Both the position numbers and the translations under genes were made by a program. A stretch of DNA of 25,360 nucleotides from Acidobacteriota bacterium. GTDB lineage: Bacteria > Acidobacteriota > Blastocatellia > Pyrinomonadales > Pyrinomonadaceae. A model generated the notes under the pieces. The model was given only the letters and a program-made list of their open reading frames with translations, made no database searches and was not told the origin of the DNA. Positions 23,558-25,360 of this stretch are shown in pieces. Location: contig JAEZIT010000129.1 of the NCBI GenBank assembly GCA_023436495.1, positions 1 to 25,360 of the forward strand. Direction: 5' to 3'. Within the stretch, counting starts at the first letter, position 1, and the number at the start of each line of letters is the position of its first letter.

Positions 23558-24760
23558 TTACAGACCGTAAATTTTCAGTTTGAATTCATCGTTAGTGGTA
23601 TAGATCTCCGGCTTTTTGCCTGAGAATCTGTTGGATTGGCGGAGGATCATCGGGAGGCCGCCGTGGGGCGCGGTGATGCCGTATTCGCGCCGGGTGAAGA
23701 TCGATGCGATCTGTGGGTTCAGGCGTTGGGAGATCCCGTAGCGGATCGCACGCGCGGCGGGGGGTACGAACCCCATCGTCCGCCGCGGATTGATGATCTC
23801 GATGGAATGATCGTAGATCATCACGCGCGTTGGGATATCACGGAGAGCCAGGTCACGGTGGATAAGAGCGTTGATGATCGCCTCATGAACGGAATAAAGG
23901 TGAAATCTTCCGCGCGGTTTGGCGTGCGTGACGTCGCTTGCCGGCCTTGCTTTCGGGCGGTCTTTCAGCAGATCCACATATAGTTTTATGAACCGCTCGA
24001 TCGACTCGAACTGATGCAGGAGATTGCCGTTCACTTCCAGCTTTTCGATCAGCTGCGCGTTGCCGTTCTCGCCGGAAAACCTTGCGGCCGTGACGTTTGC
24101 CCTCGGCAGCAGTTCCGCGACGCGTTCGTTCTTGCCGAAAAGCAGCAGGGCCGCGACCGTCGGGAAAAATTCGTCCGCGTTCCCGACCGCCAGCAGCAGG
24201 TCCTTTCTTAAAAAATCGCTCGTCTGATACAGGTAAGTATTCAGAGCGCTGTCGTTGAAGGCATTGGCAAAGCTCCACAGAAGAGCGTCGTCGAAATCCG
24301 ATTCCGTCACATTCGACAGCGGGATGTTCTCAAACCCGAGCGGCCTTATCTCGTCCAGCCACGTGGACAGCTCGTCGCGAGCGACCTCTCTTTTCTCGGC
24401 ACCGAAACGCACGTAAAACCTGCCGTCACGCGTCCTGTACGGCCGCCGCTTGCTCTCGATCTCAAGCGCGACGATGCGTTTGCCGCTGTCGAACGCGATA
24501 CAGTCCATTATCGGAACGATCGGCGGCACGATCTCTTCGCGGCAGATCCGCGCAAGCTCTTCCTGGACCCATTCCGGATTGCTGACACCCTCGATCCTGA
24601 GCTGGTCGTTCACCCCGAAGATGATCGTACCGCCCGCGGTGTTAGCGTGCGCGACGATGTTCTGCGCGATGCGTTCGGAATTGGAGAGCTTAACCTTTAG
24701 TTCTAAATATGTATCTTCGCCGCCGCGGATCAGGCGCAAGAGCTCGGTCCGCGTAGTCAT
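23558..24760 (-). CDS. AlbA_2 / HATPase_c_4 protein (RecG-like transcriptional regulator family)
   Basis: I give the start as the ATG at 24760, where the AlbA_2 domain begins (MTTRTELLRLIRGGEDTYLE). Earlier in-frame starts at 24850 or 24919 would add a basic, low-complexity leader and cannot be excluded. The 400-residue product has an N-terminal Schlafen/AlbA_2 domain (about residues 14-120, with NIVAHANTAGGTIIFGVND and ALEIESKRRPYRTRDGRFYV followed by RFG). Its C-terminal HATPase_c_4 part (about 280-340) reads YSVHEAIINALIHRD and then MIYDHSIEIINPRRTMGFVP. This architecture is often labelled ATP-binding regulator or RecG-related, though no helicase domain is present. Its target is unknown. 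It leads a minus-strand cluster with the MFS exporter. Confidence 0.82.
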   Translation of the reverse strand: MTTRTELLRLIRGGEDTYLELKVKLSNSERIAQNIVAHANTAGGTIIFGVNDQLRIEGVSNPEWVQEELARICREEIVPPIVPIMDCIAFDSGKRIVALEIESKRRPYRTRDGRFYVRFGAEKREVARDELSTWLDEIRPLGFENIPLSNVTESDFDDALLWSFANAFNDSALNTYLYQTSDFLRKDLLLAVGNADEFFPTVAALLLFGKNERVAELLPRANVTAARFSGENGNAQLIEKLEVNGNLLHQFESIERFIKLYVDLLKDRPKARPASDVTHAKPRGRFHLYSVHEAIINALIHRDLALRDIPTRVMIYDHSIEIINPRRTMGFVPPAARAIRYGISQRLNPQIASIFTRREYGITAPHGGLPMILRQSNRFSGKKPEIYTTNDEFKLKIYGL

Positions 24761-24976
24761 TTGGGCGGGCTGATTTATGAGGTATTCGTGAAAAGATCTT
24801 TCGTCCTGCGATTCGAATCGTTGGCTGTGACGAAATTTTCTGCGTGCCATTCGTTGAGGCGTGAAATTTTTGTCAGGACGGAACACGCTGAAAATCCGCC
24901 CGAATGCCGCTCGCGGCATTACTGGATTCGGGTCAAAGTACTATTGATATTGAAGCATTTAAGCCGCAAAAAGTAA

Positions 24977-25360
24977 ACGTTTTCTAATTACAGGCATTTA
25001 TCCCGGGTGCCGATGTCATAGTCGGCGAGGAGGGAGTGTTTTCGAAATAATTGACGAGGTCGGGATGAAGGACGCTAAGAAGATGGAAGGGATCAAAGGT
25101 CTGCTGCACGATGACACGTGGCCAGCTTTTTAGCGGCGCGGTGGTGGCGGTTTAGCGGCGCGTATGCCCCCGGTTAGCGACATTTTTTCACGAAAGTCGC
25201 GCTGATCTCGGTTTATCAGCCATAAAAATCATAAATATCATAAATATCATTAAAGTTGCCCTGTTTCGTAAAAAGCGCTATTCCGGGATCTGGGAAGGTG
25301 TGGTTTGATGGTTCTCGCGGGATGTTCACCGCAGAGGCGCGGAGACGCGGAGTGGGGGAA
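24977..25360. repeat. non-coding tail with 22-bp, 9-bp and 8-bp short tandem repeats
   Basis: No convincing gene lies here. TTTAGCGGCGCG occurs at 25129-25140 and 25151-25162, and TTAGCGACATT follows at 25173, giving a 21-22-bp spacing. Four 9-bp units run from 25221 to 25256: CATAAAAAT, CATAAATAT, CATAAATAT, CATTAAAGT. Three 8-bp units CGCAGAGG, CGCGGAGA and CGCGGAGT stand at 25330-25353. GAAGGACGCTAAGAAGATGG near 25067 resembles the low-complexity segment at 12795-12820. The last unit comes close to the window edge, so the region may continue. Confidence 0.6.

Overview
The window reads as ordinary chromosomal DNA from a GC-moderate Gram-negative-type bacterium, most plausibly Acidobacteriota (Blastocatellia/Pyrinomonadaceae-like). 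This placement is an inference. It rests on the Acidobacteria-style VWFA-related secreted protein, the many Ser/Thr/Pro-linker secreted proteins and lipoproteins, a TIGR03960-type radical SAM protein, and intergenic DNA full of short-period degenerate repeats. I saw no phage, transposase, CRISPR array, tRNA or rRNA.

Layout. 1-2143 (minus): a secreted double-META-domain protein and an OFA-like MFS transporter. 2402-6527 (plus): a secreted protein with a LecA/PA-IL-like domain, a VWFA-related protein closed by a strong terminator (4548-4586), and a TIGR03960-type B12-binding radical SAM protein. 6524-9737 (minus): glmM, aroB and a small single-pass membrane protein. The glmM-aroB gap holds a cluster of hairpins and two opposed terminators. 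9946-11262 (plus): a lytic-transglycosylase-like protein. 11302-11853 (minus): a CYTH-like protein. 11922-12452 (plus): a lipoprotein. 12453-13407: a 955-bp non-coding region dominated by 9-bp-period repeats in both orientations, a polypyrimidine tract and hairpins. 13408-14634 (minus): an acyl-CoA dehydrogenase. 14745-21194 (plus): a co-directional run moeA, moaC, M50-like membrane peptidase, YkuD-type L,D-transpeptidase, a small translationally coupled protein, and uvrA. 24760-21320 (minus): a tight four-gene cluster (AlbA_2/HATPase protein, MFS exporter, DUF2695-like protein, GerMN lipoprotein). 24977-25360: non-coding, with 22-bp, 9-bp and 8-bp short repeats.

Functional themes. Envelope functions recur: GlmM makes glucosamine-1-phosphate for peptidoglycan, and the window also has a lytic transglycosylase, an L,D-transpeptidase, several lipoproteins and secreted proteins, and a membrane metallopeptidase. 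Housekeeping functions are aromatic amino-acid synthesis (AroB), molybdenum cofactor synthesis (MoaC, MoeA), acyl-CoA oxidation and nucleotide excision repair (UvrA).

I found no clear new multi-gene system. The two best leads are non-coding. One is the composite 9-bp repeat region (12461-13197), which has three motif flavours and both strand orientations. The other is the hairpin cluster at 8250-8353, whose G-U pairs and terminator suggest a plus-strand RNA.
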